Positions 55,801 through 63,150 of a stretch of 64,000 nucleotides of DNA are shown one piece after another. The stretch lies in the NCBI GenBank assembly GCA_017430535.1, contig JAFRMR010000027.1, positions 1-64,000 on the forward strand, in the 5' to 3' direction. Source of the DNA: Clostridia bacterium. GTDB lineage: Bacteria; Bacillota; Clostridia; Oscillospirales; Acutalibacteraceae. The position numbers were made by a program, and so were the translations under genes. Within the stretch, counting starts at the first letter, position 1, and each line of letters starts with the position of its first letter. Under the pieces are notes generated by a model, which was given only the letters and a program-made list of their open reading frames with translations, ran no database searches and was not told the DNA's origin.

Positions 55801-56552
55801 TCAGCGAGGTGCAGAATACCGTAAGCAATATGGATATAGACCGGCTTATGGGTATGCTGGCCCCCGGCAGTTCGGATTCGCTTATAAGCGTTGTGGGTGA
55901 TGCGGTTGACCTGTATAACAGCAACAAGGCCCTTATAAATGTGCTGGCAAAATACGCCTCCCCCGAAAATAACGCCGCCCTCAGGGGCCTGCTGGAATTC
56001 ATGACCGATGAAAACACCGTAAAAGCCCTGCGGCTGCTCACGGATTCCAGCGTAACTCAGTTTTTTGCCCGGTTGTCCGATATGGGCAACAGTGTTGCGG
56101 TTGCGGATTCCCTGCTTAAGGACCTGCAGGACCCGGAGGTAAGAAAAGCCCTTGACAACCTGCCTGATACTATGGAGAAGCTGGGAAAAATTCAGAAAGT
56201 ACTCAGCGAAAATCAGAGCACGGTGGATTACCTTATGTCATTGCTCAATGATGACACGGCCCAGGCGGTAAATAAGATATTCGCTATGCTTGATGAAACA
56301 GACCTTAAAAAGCTGGATGAAAAATACGGCGCCCTGACCGAAAATGCAGGGGATATAGCCGTAAGGATTGAAAAGTGGATTGCCTTCGGCAAATCCTACA
56401 GGATTTTTACCGATGCACCCGAAAACATGCAGACCTCCGTATTCTTTATCTATATGACTCCTTCTATAGAAAAGAAGGCGGAAAAAACGGAAACCACCAC
56501 CGCCCCCTCCGGCCAATCTCCTCTGGATGAGTTTATAAAGAAATTTAAATAA
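52806..56552 (+). CDS. MMPL/RND-family transporter fused to a lipoprotein-like domain
   Basis: 1248 residues. Residues 1-about 690 are a two-fold MMPL exporter: TM1 (IILLAASLLLIPSFFGYI), porter domain 1 (about 35-180), six-helix bundle (ILQLGVTMDYSVFLMDRFNE), TM7, porter domain 2 (about 385-525), second bundle (VQLGATVDYAILMSTRFREE). From residue 707 a new signal-peptide-like stretch with lipobox (LIMVMGFTACG) starts a beta-rich then helical extracytoplasmic domain (about 730-1248). In other genomes I would expect this as a separate gene; here it is one frame. An internal ATG at 54924 has no well-spaced Shine-Dalgarno. Exports lipids or drugs, probably under the upstream TetR. Confidence 0.9.
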   Translation: MIDKLARFIAGHPKIILLAASLLLIPSFFGYISTFVNYDIMSYLPEDIESVQGEAILDKEFGLAANAFLVIDDMSPKDVVKIKGEIAGVEGVSNVTWVDDIADISIPKAILPDAVTDIFYANGGKSTLLMIQFEQGSATTATMNAIKEIRTKLNKQCFLSGMSAIITDTKDLSDSEAPKYIVIAVVLALIALSFTMDSFVLPLVLLTALGYAVIYNLGTNFFMPGGISYITQSVAAILQLGVTMDYSVFLMDRFNEEQKNTDNRTEAMAKAVSSTFVSLAGSSLTTIFGFLALCFMSLTLGLDIGIVMAKGVVFGVITVVVVLPAFLLLFYNPIYKFRHRRIIPGFRHLNKFVIKHRKVIAVIFATLIIPSYIAKSAVPLDYVISNALPEQLDSVQALGKLKGDFNMATTHFVIIDDDVPSGRVSEMIDEFEAVDGISGIISLNSFVGPAISENMLPESIKQICFKNGKQLMMVNSVYTPSSNEENAQVDELTSIVKKYDPSGYLTGEGAMSKDLITVTDKDFKVTSIISIAAIFILVAIIFKSVSIPVILVAGIELAIMINLAFSLFTGANVSFIAPTIISCVQLGATVDYAILMSTRFREELNKGRNKLEAMQIAAEASDKSIFQSALVFFCATFGVYCVCNIEIVKSICSMLARGAVISGLVIIVFLPALLTCFESIINKTSYRWRTGTVNSEKSGERTEAKSMKASSLIKKAVALTTALIMVMGFTACGAKQDEENTDNKEITAEQPVYTAEPGSVSKSETVYINIDNSGKTQNISVTDWLHTDKGEVRVTDKSGMKNIENIKSDILPVEEGGNILWNMTESDLYYSGQTDKKPPVEIEINYTLDGEKIAPEKLAGRSGKVEIDIKMKNTLSEKFSADGNESKVYLPVLVVGGCILPEAEFSGVQVKNGRAIGDGTKEIAVVFGVPGLSESLGLKGLGLNEITGIELGSSASITADAKDFALGNMYFAAIPISSLNIELDNDSSIDDLKTVLSVLSEVQNTVSNMDIDRLMGMLAPGSSDSLISVVGDAVDLYNSNKALINVLAKYASPENNAALRGLLEFMTDENTVKALRLLTDSSVTQFFARLSDMGNSVAVADSLLKDLQDPEVRKALDNLPDTMEKLGKIQKVLSENQSTVDYLMSLLNDDTAQAVNKIFAMLDETDLKKLDEKYGALTENAGDIAVRIEKWIAFGKSYRIFTDAPENMQTSVFFIYMTPSIEKKAEKTETTTAPSGQSPLDEFIKKFK

Positions 56553-56564
56553 TAAAACAAAAGC

Positions 56565-56598
56565 AACCGGAGCCTATGTTTTACAGGCTCCGGTTTTT
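56565..56598 (+). terminator. Terminator of the TetR-MMPL operon
   Basis: CCGGAGCCT (56567-56575), 9-nt loop, AGGCTCCGG (56585-56593), TTTTT. Confidence 0.88.
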
Positions 56599-56628
56599 GA
56601 CTGCGCAGGAGTATTTGCCGGGTATATG

Positions 56629-56657
56629 TTGCGCAGGGGGAAAAGCTGTGATATAAT
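56629..56657 (+). promoter_or_regulatory. MATE operon promoter
   Basis: TTGCGC (56629-56634), 17-bp spacer, TATAAT (56652-56657), 35 bp before the ATG. Confidence 0.65.
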
Positions 56658-56692
56658 TCGGATATAATAATTTACCAAAACGGAAAGAAAAA

Positions 56693-58054
56693 ATGACAGA
56701 CAGAGTTTTTTACAAATCATTTCTTATAATGACCGTTACCGTGGCTCTTCAGAACCTTATTGTTTACGGCGTTAACCTTGCGGATTCCGTAATGCTGGGA
56801 GCTTACAGCGAAACGGCTCTCAGTGGCACGGGGGTGTGCAACAACCTGCAGTTTCTGCTGCTTATGGGGGTTACGGGCGTTGCCAACGGTATGACGGTAA
56901 TTGCCTCAAGAAGCTGGGGCGAAAAGGACCTGACGGGGATTAAAAGAATATCCGCAGTGGCAAATATTATGGCCCTGGGGTTTTCCGCGCTGCTTTTTGC
57001 CCTTGCGGCCTTTATGCCGGAGAAGCTCATAGCCCTTTATACCGATAAACCTTCGGTGGCTGCTCAGGCGGTTGAGTACCTTTCGGTAATAAAATATACC
57101 TACCTGCTTTTCGGCGCCACCCAGATTCTGCTTGCGATACTCAGAAGCGTTGAAACGGTGAATATCGGTTTTTATGTTTCCCTTTCATCCTTCGGAATAA
57201 ATGTTTTTCTTAATTACATACTGATTTTCGGCAAGCTGGGCTGCCCGGAGATGGGCATTAAAGGCGCAGCCCTAGCAACCCTGATATCAAGGGCCGTGGA
57301 ATTTGCCGTTGCCCTTATCTACACCCTGTGGGGGGATAAGAAAATACGGCTTAAAATCACCGACCTTTTCAGAGCGGACAGAGAGATGTTCCGCGCCTAT
57401 TTCAGAACTGGATCCCCCCTGCTTGCAAGCTCCGTTTCCTGGGGAATTGCCATGAGCATACAGGGGGCGATTATAGGCAGGCTGGTTGAGAGCGCAATAG
57501 CCGCAAACAGCATTGTTACCACACTGTTTCAGGCGGCAACAATATTCACCTATGCAGGCAGTAACGCCGCCTGCGTGCTGACTGCCAAAACCATTGGCGA
57601 AAACGCCAGCCTTGATGTGATTAAAAAACGCAGCACGGGCCTTCAGATAAGGTTTCTTATAATCGGCGCCGTGTCAAGCGGCCTGCTGGTGCTGTGCAAA
57701 CACCTGCTGCTGGGCTTTTATGTCGCCACCCCCGAAACCGTGCATTACGCAAACCTTTTTACCATTGTGCTGGCGGTATCCATACTGGGCACATCCTATG
57801 AGGCGCCCACCCTGTGCGGCATAGTTTCCGGCGGGGGAGATACCACCTTTGTGCTGAGGAACGATATTATATTCATGTGGCTTATAGTGCTGCCGGTTTC
57901 CGCCCTGAGCGCCTTTGTTTTCAAATTCCCCGTGGCAGTTACCTTTGCCTGCCTTAAGGCGGACCAGGTGCTGAAATGCCCTGTGGCCTTTTTCAAGGTG
58001 AGAAAGTATAACTGGATAAAGAAAACAGGGCAGCAGGAAAACCCCGCAGCGTGA
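56693..58054 (+). CDS. MATE family efflux transporter
   Basis: 453 residues, 12 membrane segments in two MatE halves, exporting drugs or metabolites in exchange for Na+ or H+. Family stretches: YGVNLADSVMLGAYSETALS, GVANGMTVIASRSWGEKDLT and SIQGAIIGRLVESAIAANSI. First of four closely spaced genes (gaps 13, 29 and an overlap of 23 bp), so probably one transcript to 60098. Confidence 0.92.
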   Translation: MTDRVFYKSFLIMTVTVALQNLIVYGVNLADSVMLGAYSETALSGTGVCNNLQFLLLMGVTGVANGMTVIASRSWGEKDLTGIKRISAVANIMALGFSALLFALAAFMPEKLIALYTDKPSVAAQAVEYLSVIKYTYLLFGATQILLAILRSVETVNIGFYVSLSSFGINVFLNYILIFGKLGCPEMGIKGAALATLISRAVEFAVALIYTLWGDKKIRLKITDLFRADREMFRAYFRTGSPLLASSVSWGIAMSIQGAIIGRLVESAIAANSIVTTLFQAATIFTYAGSNAACVLTAKTIGENASLDVIKKRSTGLQIRFLIIGAVSSGLLVLCKHLLLGFYVATPETVHYANLFTIVLAVSILGTSYEAPTLCGIVSGGGDTTFVLRNDIIFMWLIVLPVSALSAFVFKFPVAVTFACLKADQVLKCPVAFFKVRKYNWIKKTGQQENPAA

Positions 58055-58067
58055 AAGGTGCGGATTT

Positions 58068-58766
58068 ATGAAACTGGGAATATATGCGGACCCTCATTAC
58101 TCCGCACAGGAGATAACCTGCGGGGTGCGCTTTAACAGCAGGTCCCTTGATAAAATACGGGCGGCCTACAGATTCTTTGAGCAGGAAAAATGCGATATTG
58201 CAATCTGCCTCGGTGATCTTATTGATAAAGATATAAACCACAAAGCGGAAACCGAAAACCTGAGAAAAGCGGCTGAGGTTATAAATTCCTCTTTTGTGCC
58301 CACCGTATGCCTTATGGGCAACCACGATGCCTTTGCCTTTACCCGTGAGGAGTTTTACGGTATTCTGGGGGGCGAGTGCATGCCCCGGGACTGTACCGTG
58401 CAGGGGAAGCGGCTGATTTTTCTTGATGCCTGTTATTTCGGGAGCGGCGAGCCCTATATGCCCGGGGATACGGACTGGACCGATACATACTTCCCCTTTG
58501 AGGAAAAGCTCAGAGAAGCCGTTTCGTCATCCGATGAGGAGATTTATGTATTTGTGCATCAGAATCTGGACCCTGCCGCGGGAGAACGCCACCTTATTCA
58601 GAACGCCGGAAGCATAAACAGAATTCTTTATGAAAGCGGCAGAGTTAAAGCCGTTTATCAGGGCCATTATCACCCCGGGTGCCGGAGCATCCTTAACGGA
58701 ATCCGCTATATCACGGTGCCCGCAATGTGTGAATCCGACGGCGCATTTTTTACGGAAGATATATAA
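58068..58766 (+). CDS. Metallophosphoesterase
   Basis: 232 residues, cytoplasmic, single calcineurin-like domain: MKLGIYADPHYSAQ (DPH instead of DxH), ICLGDLIDKD, LMGNHDAF, VFVHQNLDP and YQGHYHPG. Substrate unknown; related small phosphoesterases act on nucleotides or lipids. Third position in motif I (Asp-Pro-His) is intact for metal binding. Confidence 0.9.
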   Translation: MKLGIYADPHYSAQEITCGVRFNSRSLDKIRAAYRFFEQEKCDIAICLGDLIDKDINHKAETENLRKAAEVINSSFVPTVCLMGNHDAFAFTREEFYGILGGECMPRDCTVQGKRLIFLDACYFGSGEPYMPGDTDWTDTYFPFEEKLREAVSSSDEEIYVFVHQNLDPAAGERHLIQNAGSINRILYESGRVKAVYQGHYHPGCRSILNGIRYITVPAMCESDGAFFTEDI

Positions 58767-58795
58767 GAACCGGGAAAACCCGGAGGAGAAATAAA

Positions 58796-59719
58796 ATGAA
58801 AAAACACAGTCAGATAATCTGCCCCGCGCTGATAATTCTTGCGGGTTGTTTCTGGGGGAGCATGGGCATTTTTGTAAGGAAGCTCGGCACCTTCGGTTTC
58901 AGCTCGGCGCAGATTGTATCAATCCGCCTTACATTGGCGGCTCTGGTTTTCTGCCTGATTCTGCTTATAAAAGAGCCCGCCGGCTTTAAAATACAGCCTA
59001 AAGATATTCCCCTTTTTCTGGGGCTGGGCCTCGGGAGCATATTGTTTTTTACGGTGTGCTATTTTACCGCAATAACAATGATGCCCCTTTCCGTTGCGGC
59101 AATACTGCTCTATACATCCCCTATATGGATTATGCTTATGTCCGCAGTGTTTTTCCGCGAAAAAATCAGCGGCAGAAAGCTTGCGGCCCTTGCCCTGGCC
59201 TTTGCCGGCTGTGTACTGGTTTCGGGCATTTCCGGGGAGGGAATAAGCCTTAAGGGGTTTTTAATCGGTCTCGGCGCGGGTTTCGGCTACGGGCTTTACA
59301 GTATCCTCGGCACCGTTGCCCTGAGGCGTTACTCACCCTATACCGTAACCGCCTATACCTTTATTATTGCGGCGGCGGGGTCCTTTGCAGTCTGCCGCCC
59401 CGGGGATATGCTCTCAAAATTTGCCCGGGCGGATAATACGGCGTGGCTGTTTCTGTTTTGCTGCCTTACCGCCCTTGTAACCGCCGTTATCCCCTTCCTT
59501 GCCTATACCCGGGGGCTTGCCGGGACTGAACCGGGCAAGGCGGGAATCCTTGCAACAATAGAGCCGGTGGTTGCAACCGTTATCGGTATAATTGTATTTG
59601 CCGAGCAGCCCACGGTTATTTCCTGCGCAGGCATTGCCCTGATACTTACGGCAGTAATTATTCTTAACATAAACAATAACAAAAAGGAGAAAAACTATGA
59701 GCAACGCGGCGAAAGTTAA
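58796..59719 (+). CDS. DMT-superfamily EamA transporter
   Basis: 307 residues with ten membrane segments, two EamA repeats (about 10-145 and 155-295). Typical stretches: GCFWGSMGIFVRKLG, AILLYTSPIWIMLMSAVFFR, GTEPGKAGILATIEPVVATV. Exports or imports metabolites such as amino acids; substrate not predictable. GGAGG precedes the ATG; its end overlaps the next gene by 23 bp. Confidence 0.9.
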   Translation: MKKHSQIICPALIILAGCFWGSMGIFVRKLGTFGFSSAQIVSIRLTLAALVFCLILLIKEPAGFKIQPKDIPLFLGLGLGSILFFTVCYFTAITMMPLSVAAILLYTSPIWIMLMSAVFFREKISGRKLAALALAFAGCVLVSGISGEGISLKGFLIGLGAGFGYGLYSILGTVALRRYSPYTVTAYTFIIAAAGSFAVCRPGDMLSKFARADNTAWLFLFCCLTALVTAVIPFLAYTRGLAGTEPGKAGILATIEPVVATVIGIIVFAEQPTVISCAGIALILTAVIILNINNNKKEKNYEQRGES

Positions 59720-60098
59720 TGATTTTCTTAACAAGGCAGAAGTTTTTTACTTCCTTACCACAGACGGGGACCAGCCCAAAGGCCGCCCCTTCGGCTTTCA
59801 TCTGCTGGCGGATGACAGGCTGTATTTCGGCTGCGGCACATTCAAGGATGTTTACAGGCAGCTGACTGAAAACCCCAAGGTGGAAATCCTTGCCCTGGCA
59901 GGGGGAGAGTTCCTGCGCTATGACGGCACAATAAAAGAGGTTAAGGATGAAGCATTGCTTGAAAAAACCAGGCAGGCAATGCCCGATGTTATGGATTTAT
60001 ACGATAAAAACGGCTGGACCATGGCCCTGTTTTATCTTGAAAACGGCCGGGCAGAAATCCGGGGGCTTTTTGAGCAGAAAGAAGCCTTTGAGGTATAA
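59697..60098 (+). CDS. Pyridoxamine 5'-phosphate oxidase-like flavoprotein
   Basis: 133 residues, split-barrel FMN-binding fold. Motifs: YFLTTDGDQPKGRPFGFHLL and LYFGCGTFKDVYRQLTENPK. Too short for true PdxH; probably an FMN-dependent reductase or FMN-binding protein. AAGGAG precedes the ATG within the end of the EamA gene, so translation is coupled. Confidence 0.9.
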   Translation: MSNAAKVNDFLNKAEVFYFLTTDGDQPKGRPFGFHLLADDRLYFGCGTFKDVYRQLTENPKVEILALAGGEFLRYDGTIKEVKDEALLEKTRQAMPDVMDLYDKNGWTMALFYLENGRAEIRGLFEQKEAFEV

Positions 60099-60103
60099 AA
60101 AAT

Positions 60104-60136
60104 ACCGCGCTCCCCTAAATCGGGAGCGCGGTTTTG
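60104..60136. terminator. Bidirectional terminator between convergent genes
   Basis: CCGCGCTCCC, loop CTAAAT, CGGGAGCGCGG, then TTTT; A run on the other side. It serves the PNPOx-like gene and the leftward OYE gene. Confidence 0.85.
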
Positions 60137-60144
60137 CTTTTGCA

Positions 60145-62121
60145 TCATATTTTATTGCCGACGGTATAGCCCTCATAAACTGCGGCGGGCAGAATTCCTC
60201 CGCCGTTTGAATCACCTATATTGTAAACTTCCGGCAGCTCATCCTTAAGCTGCTCATAGAGGGAGGCATCCGGCCTTTCGCCTATGGCCATTACAACGGT
60301 TTCGGCAGGCAGGGTTATTTCTCTGCCGGCTTTATCTGCGCAGATAACGGCGGAATCCGTAATGCGCAGTGCCTTGTGCTCTGTAAGAATTTTAACACCG
60401 AAGCCCTTCAGGTGGCCCATAAGTATTGTGCGGGCGGTTTTGCCCGTGTTGCCCGCAAGGGTATCGGTAACCTCAACCAGGGTTACGGCCTTGCCCTGCT
60501 TGCCCAGAAGCTCCGCAGTTTCGCAGCCCGTGGAGCCCCCGCCAATAACAACAGCGGTTTTTCCTGTTGCGGCGCCGGCAAGCACATCTTTTGCAAATAC
60601 CGCTCTTTCGGCCCCGTCAATTTTAAGGGATACGGGTTTTGAGCCGGTGGCGCATACAACCGCGTCCGCCCCGAGGGCAAGCACATCCTCTTTTGTGAGG
60701 GCTTTGCCCAGATGAACGGTTACGCCCTTGAGCTCAAGCTGCCTTTCAAGGTAGGGCCTGAGCAGGGTGAAATGCTCCTTGAAGGGGGGCTTATCCGCAA
60801 GATTTATCATGCCGCCTACTTCATCGGAGCTGTCATATATATCAACGGTATGGCCCCTGAGGGCGGCTATGCGGGCGGCCTCAACCCCGGCAACACCGGC
60901 GCCGATTACCGCCACCTTCTTTTTAACCGGGGCAGGGGTGATTGTGTAATCGTTATCTCCCCTTGCAAGCACGGCATTTGCGGAGCAGATTGCCCTGCCC
61001 CCGTGCTGAAGCTGCTGGTTTATGCAATGGCCGCAGCCTATGCAGGGGCGTACTTCATCCTCTCTGCCCTCTTCAATAAGCTTAACAAGGTCCGGCTGCG
61101 CCAGCAGAGCGTGGCCGATGAATATGAAATCGCATTTTCCTTTTGCCAGGGCGGCTTCCGCCTTAACCGGGTCCTGAGCCCTGCCGCCGCCGATAAGGGG
61201 TATGGTTTTGGGTCTGCCTGTGGTAAGGAAGATACCTGCCTTCACCACCTGACAAAGGGGCACCGCCATACAGTCGGGGTAAGCGGATTCCGGTTTTTCG
61301 TTTTTGCCGGATTCCTCGGACCACTTGCCGGCCAGAACCTCAATGGCATCAACCCCGGCCTGCTGCAGCTTTTTGCTGTAATATATGCCGTCCGGTATGG
61401 AGATACCGCCGTCTTTGCCCTGCTCCACTACGGAAAGCTTGACTATAAGGGCAAAGTCATCCCCGCAAAGCTCCCGTATGCGCTTAACAATATTCAGGTG
61501 AAAGCGTATGCGGTTTTTTCTGCTGCCGCCGTATTCATCGGTGCGTATGTTTGCCGTGGATGAAAGGAACTGCTGCCCGAGGTAATAGCCCACGCTGTGA
61601 ATTTCCACTCCGTCAAAGCCCGCTTTTTTGGCTCTCAGGGCGGCCTGAGCGTATTTTTCCTCTATTTCGTGAATCTCGGGTATTGTAAGCTGCCGGGGAG
61701 TTTCGTTGGCAAGGCCCATCATAAAGGAATAGGGCATGGCCACAGGGCTTGGGCCCACGGGCTGAGCGCCGATTATTGCCCGCCTTGCGCCTCTGCCTGT
61801 GTGGGAAATCTGCAGAAAGGCCTTTGCTCCACCTTCGTGGATAACCGAGGCGAGCCTGGCCATGCCGGGGATATATTTATCATCATCAATTACCAGCATA
61901 CCTTTGGTGTTAAGGCCCAGTGGGGTATCAACGCAGGTAACCTCAACTATAATTGCGCCCACGCCGCCTTTTGCCCGCTCTGCATAGTGGTTGAGCACCG
62001 CCGTATTAACAAAGCCGTTATCGGACTGGCTCATACCCATTGCCGCCATAACCGTGCGGTTGCGCAGGGTAACGGGGCCGATACTGCCCGGGGAAAAAAG
62101 ATGAGGATATTTCGGATTCAT
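60145..62121 (-). CDS. OYE-type NADH:flavin oxidoreductase with 4Fe-4S and FAD domains
   Basis: 658 residues, 2,4-dienoyl-CoA reductase/BaiCD/enoate reductase group. Residues 1-about 360: FMN TIM barrel (SPGSIGPVTLRNRTVMAAMG, FDGVEIHSVGYYLGQQFLS). About 355-385: iron-sulfur site CIGCGHC with a fourth Cys in RAICSANAV. About 395-658: FAD/NAD(P) Rossmann domains (VAVIGAGVAGVEAARIAALR, VVIGGGSTGCETAELLG). Reduces C=C bonds of unsaturated acids, steroids or similar compounds; true substrate unknown. GGAG precedes the ATG. Confidence 0.93.
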   Translation of the reverse strand: MNPKYPHLFSPGSIGPVTLRNRTVMAAMGMSQSDNGFVNTAVLNHYAERAKGGVGAIIVEVTCVDTPLGLNTKGMLVIDDDKYIPGMARLASVIHEGGAKAFLQISHTGRGARRAIIGAQPVGPSPVAMPYSFMMGLANETPRQLTIPEIHEIEEKYAQAALRAKKAGFDGVEIHSVGYYLGQQFLSSTANIRTDEYGGSRKNRIRFHLNIVKRIRELCGDDFALIVKLSVVEQGKDGGISIPDGIYYSKKLQQAGVDAIEVLAGKWSEESGKNEKPESAYPDCMAVPLCQVVKAGIFLTTGRPKTIPLIGGGRAQDPVKAEAALAKGKCDFIFIGHALLAQPDLVKLIEEGREDEVRPCIGCGHCINQQLQHGGRAICSANAVLARGDNDYTITPAPVKKKVAVIGAGVAGVEAARIAALRGHTVDIYDSSDEVGGMINLADKPPFKEHFTLLRPYLERQLELKGVTVHLGKALTKEDVLALGADAVVCATGSKPVSLKIDGAERAVFAKDVLAGAATGKTAVVIGGGSTGCETAELLGKQGKAVTLVEVTDTLAGNTGKTARTILMGHLKGFGVKILTEHKALRITDSAVICADKAGREITLPAETVVMAIGERPDASLYEQLKDELPEVYNIGDSNGGGILPAAVYEGYTVGNKI

Positions 62122-62156
62122 AAGGGCTCTCCTTTTTTCATTTTTATTCTCTTTTG

Positions 62157-62185
62157 ATTATACCCGCCGAGCCCTTGAATGTCAA
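62157..62185 (-). promoter_or_regulatory. Promoter of the OYE gene
   Basis: Minus strand TTGACA (62180-62185), 17-bp spacer, TATAAT (62157-62162); near-perfect consensus. Confidence 0.85.
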
Positions 62186-62201
62186 CGGAAACGGGGCGAA
62201 C

Positions 62202-62228
62202 AAAAACCCCCGGATTGTTACATCCGGG
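62202..62228 (-). terminator. Terminator of the leftward lipoprotein operon
   Basis: On the minus strand CCCGGA, 8-nt loop, TCCGGG then GGTTTTTG. It lies about 200 bp beyond the lipoprotein stop codon, with the hairpin array in the resulting 3' untranslated region. Confidence 0.65.
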
Positions 62229-62248
62229 AGAGGGAAGAGGAGTGATGT

Positions 62249-62342
62249 TCCGCGTTGCGGAGTGAAGTTTTGCTCACGCAAAGTGAAGTTCCTTCGGAGT
62301 GATGTGCTGCTTCGCAGCGTGATGTATTTTGCGTTGCAAAAT
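62249..62342. repeat. Hairpin array C, spacer type GTGATGT/GTGAAGT
   Basis: TCCGC-GTT-GCGGA (62249-62261), TTTGC-TCAC-GCAAA (62269-62282), TCC-TTC-GGA, GCTGC-TTC-GCAGC (62306-62318), ATTTTGC-GTT-GCAAAAT (62326-62342). Spacers alternate GTGATGT and GTGAAGT. Further on, AGCGC-TTT-GCGCT and two AATTGCG heptads follow to about 62404. No ORF. Confidence 0.7.
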
Positions 62343-62432
62343 GTTAACGGTCGCTTCGCTCCGGATTATATAACCAGCGCTTTGCGCTCCGAAATTGCGA
62401 ATTGCGGATTAAAAACAGCAGGTTTTTTTTAA

Positions 62433-63137
62433 TCACTTAACAATAAACTCTCCGTAATAGTTTCTCGCGGTTCTCCGGCTGTCTGCGCTCTCGGAAACCT
62501 CTTTCACAAGGCGGTAGGTACCGGGGTAAAGTTTGCCGTAAGTGTTTGTGAAATCCACATCCATTGTGTATTCACTGTCAAGGGGAATAAGATAGGCAAG
62601 CATGATAAAAGTCAGATTGGGGTCTTTATAATCCGGGTCATAGTGCTTGCGCACATAGCCCTCATAGCTTATCCAGCGGCCTTCATCCTTTGCCTCCACC
62701 TTATAGCTTGCACCGGTCATCAGCTCGCCCTCCGGTTTTCCCGCGGCAGTGGACTGAATAAAAGTAACCGTTCCTTTTTCGCCGTCTGTGCAGTCAAAGG
62801 TCATTTTCAGCCCTCGGTCATCAAAGCCGTCGGTATCGGCTTTGGCAGGTTTTTCCTGTTTTGTTGTGGGGGTATAGGGAGCTTCGGTTGTTTCTGTTTC
62901 ATCCGGTTTGTCCGCCGTTTCTTCCGCTCCGGCGGTTTCCCCGCCTGAAGCTGTCTCCCCGGCCGGGTTTACGGTTGCAGTTTCCGCAACAGTTTCATCG
63001 TCTGAAGCTGTTTGCGTGCCCGGCGCCGCAGTTGCGGTTTCATTATTTTCCGTCCGCGTTTCTTCCTCCGCCTTTCCGCAGGCGGCAAGGGAGAAAACAA
63101 GAGCGCAGATTATAAGAAGCGCAAATATCTTTTTCAT
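62433..63137 (-). CDS. Lipoprotein with Thr/Glu-rich linker and beta-rich domain
   Basis: 234 residues. Signal peptide with lipobox LAACG (Cys20), then a Thr/Glu/Ala/Gly-rich low-complexity linker (about 22-100), then a beta-rich domain (about 105-232: GLKMTFDCTDGEKGTVTFIQ, GTYRLVKEVSESADSRRTAR) of the Ig-like type seen in clostridial envelope lipoproteins. It should sit on the outer face of the membrane. It follows the partial gene at 63151 by 13 bp, so the two are co-transcribed. Function unknown. Confidence 0.8.
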   Translation of the reverse strand: MKKIFALLIICALVFSLAACGKAEEETRTENNETATAAPGTQTASDDETVAETATVNPAGETASGGETAGAEETADKPDETETTEAPYTPTTKQEKPAKADTDGFDDRGLKMTFDCTDGEKGTVTFIQSTAAGKPEGELMTGASYKVEAKDEGRWISYEGYVRKHYDPDYKDPNLTFIMLAYLIPLDSEYTMDVDFTNTYGKLYPGTYRLVKEVSESADSRRTARNYYGEFIVK

Positions 63138-63150
63138 TTTATCACCGCTT

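Noticed and set aside
54924-56552. Separate lipoprotein gene starting at the internal ATG of the MMPL gene
   Set aside because: The nearest GGAGAAAGGA-type site is too far from the ATG and the upstream frame reads through without a stop; kept as one fused CDS with a note.
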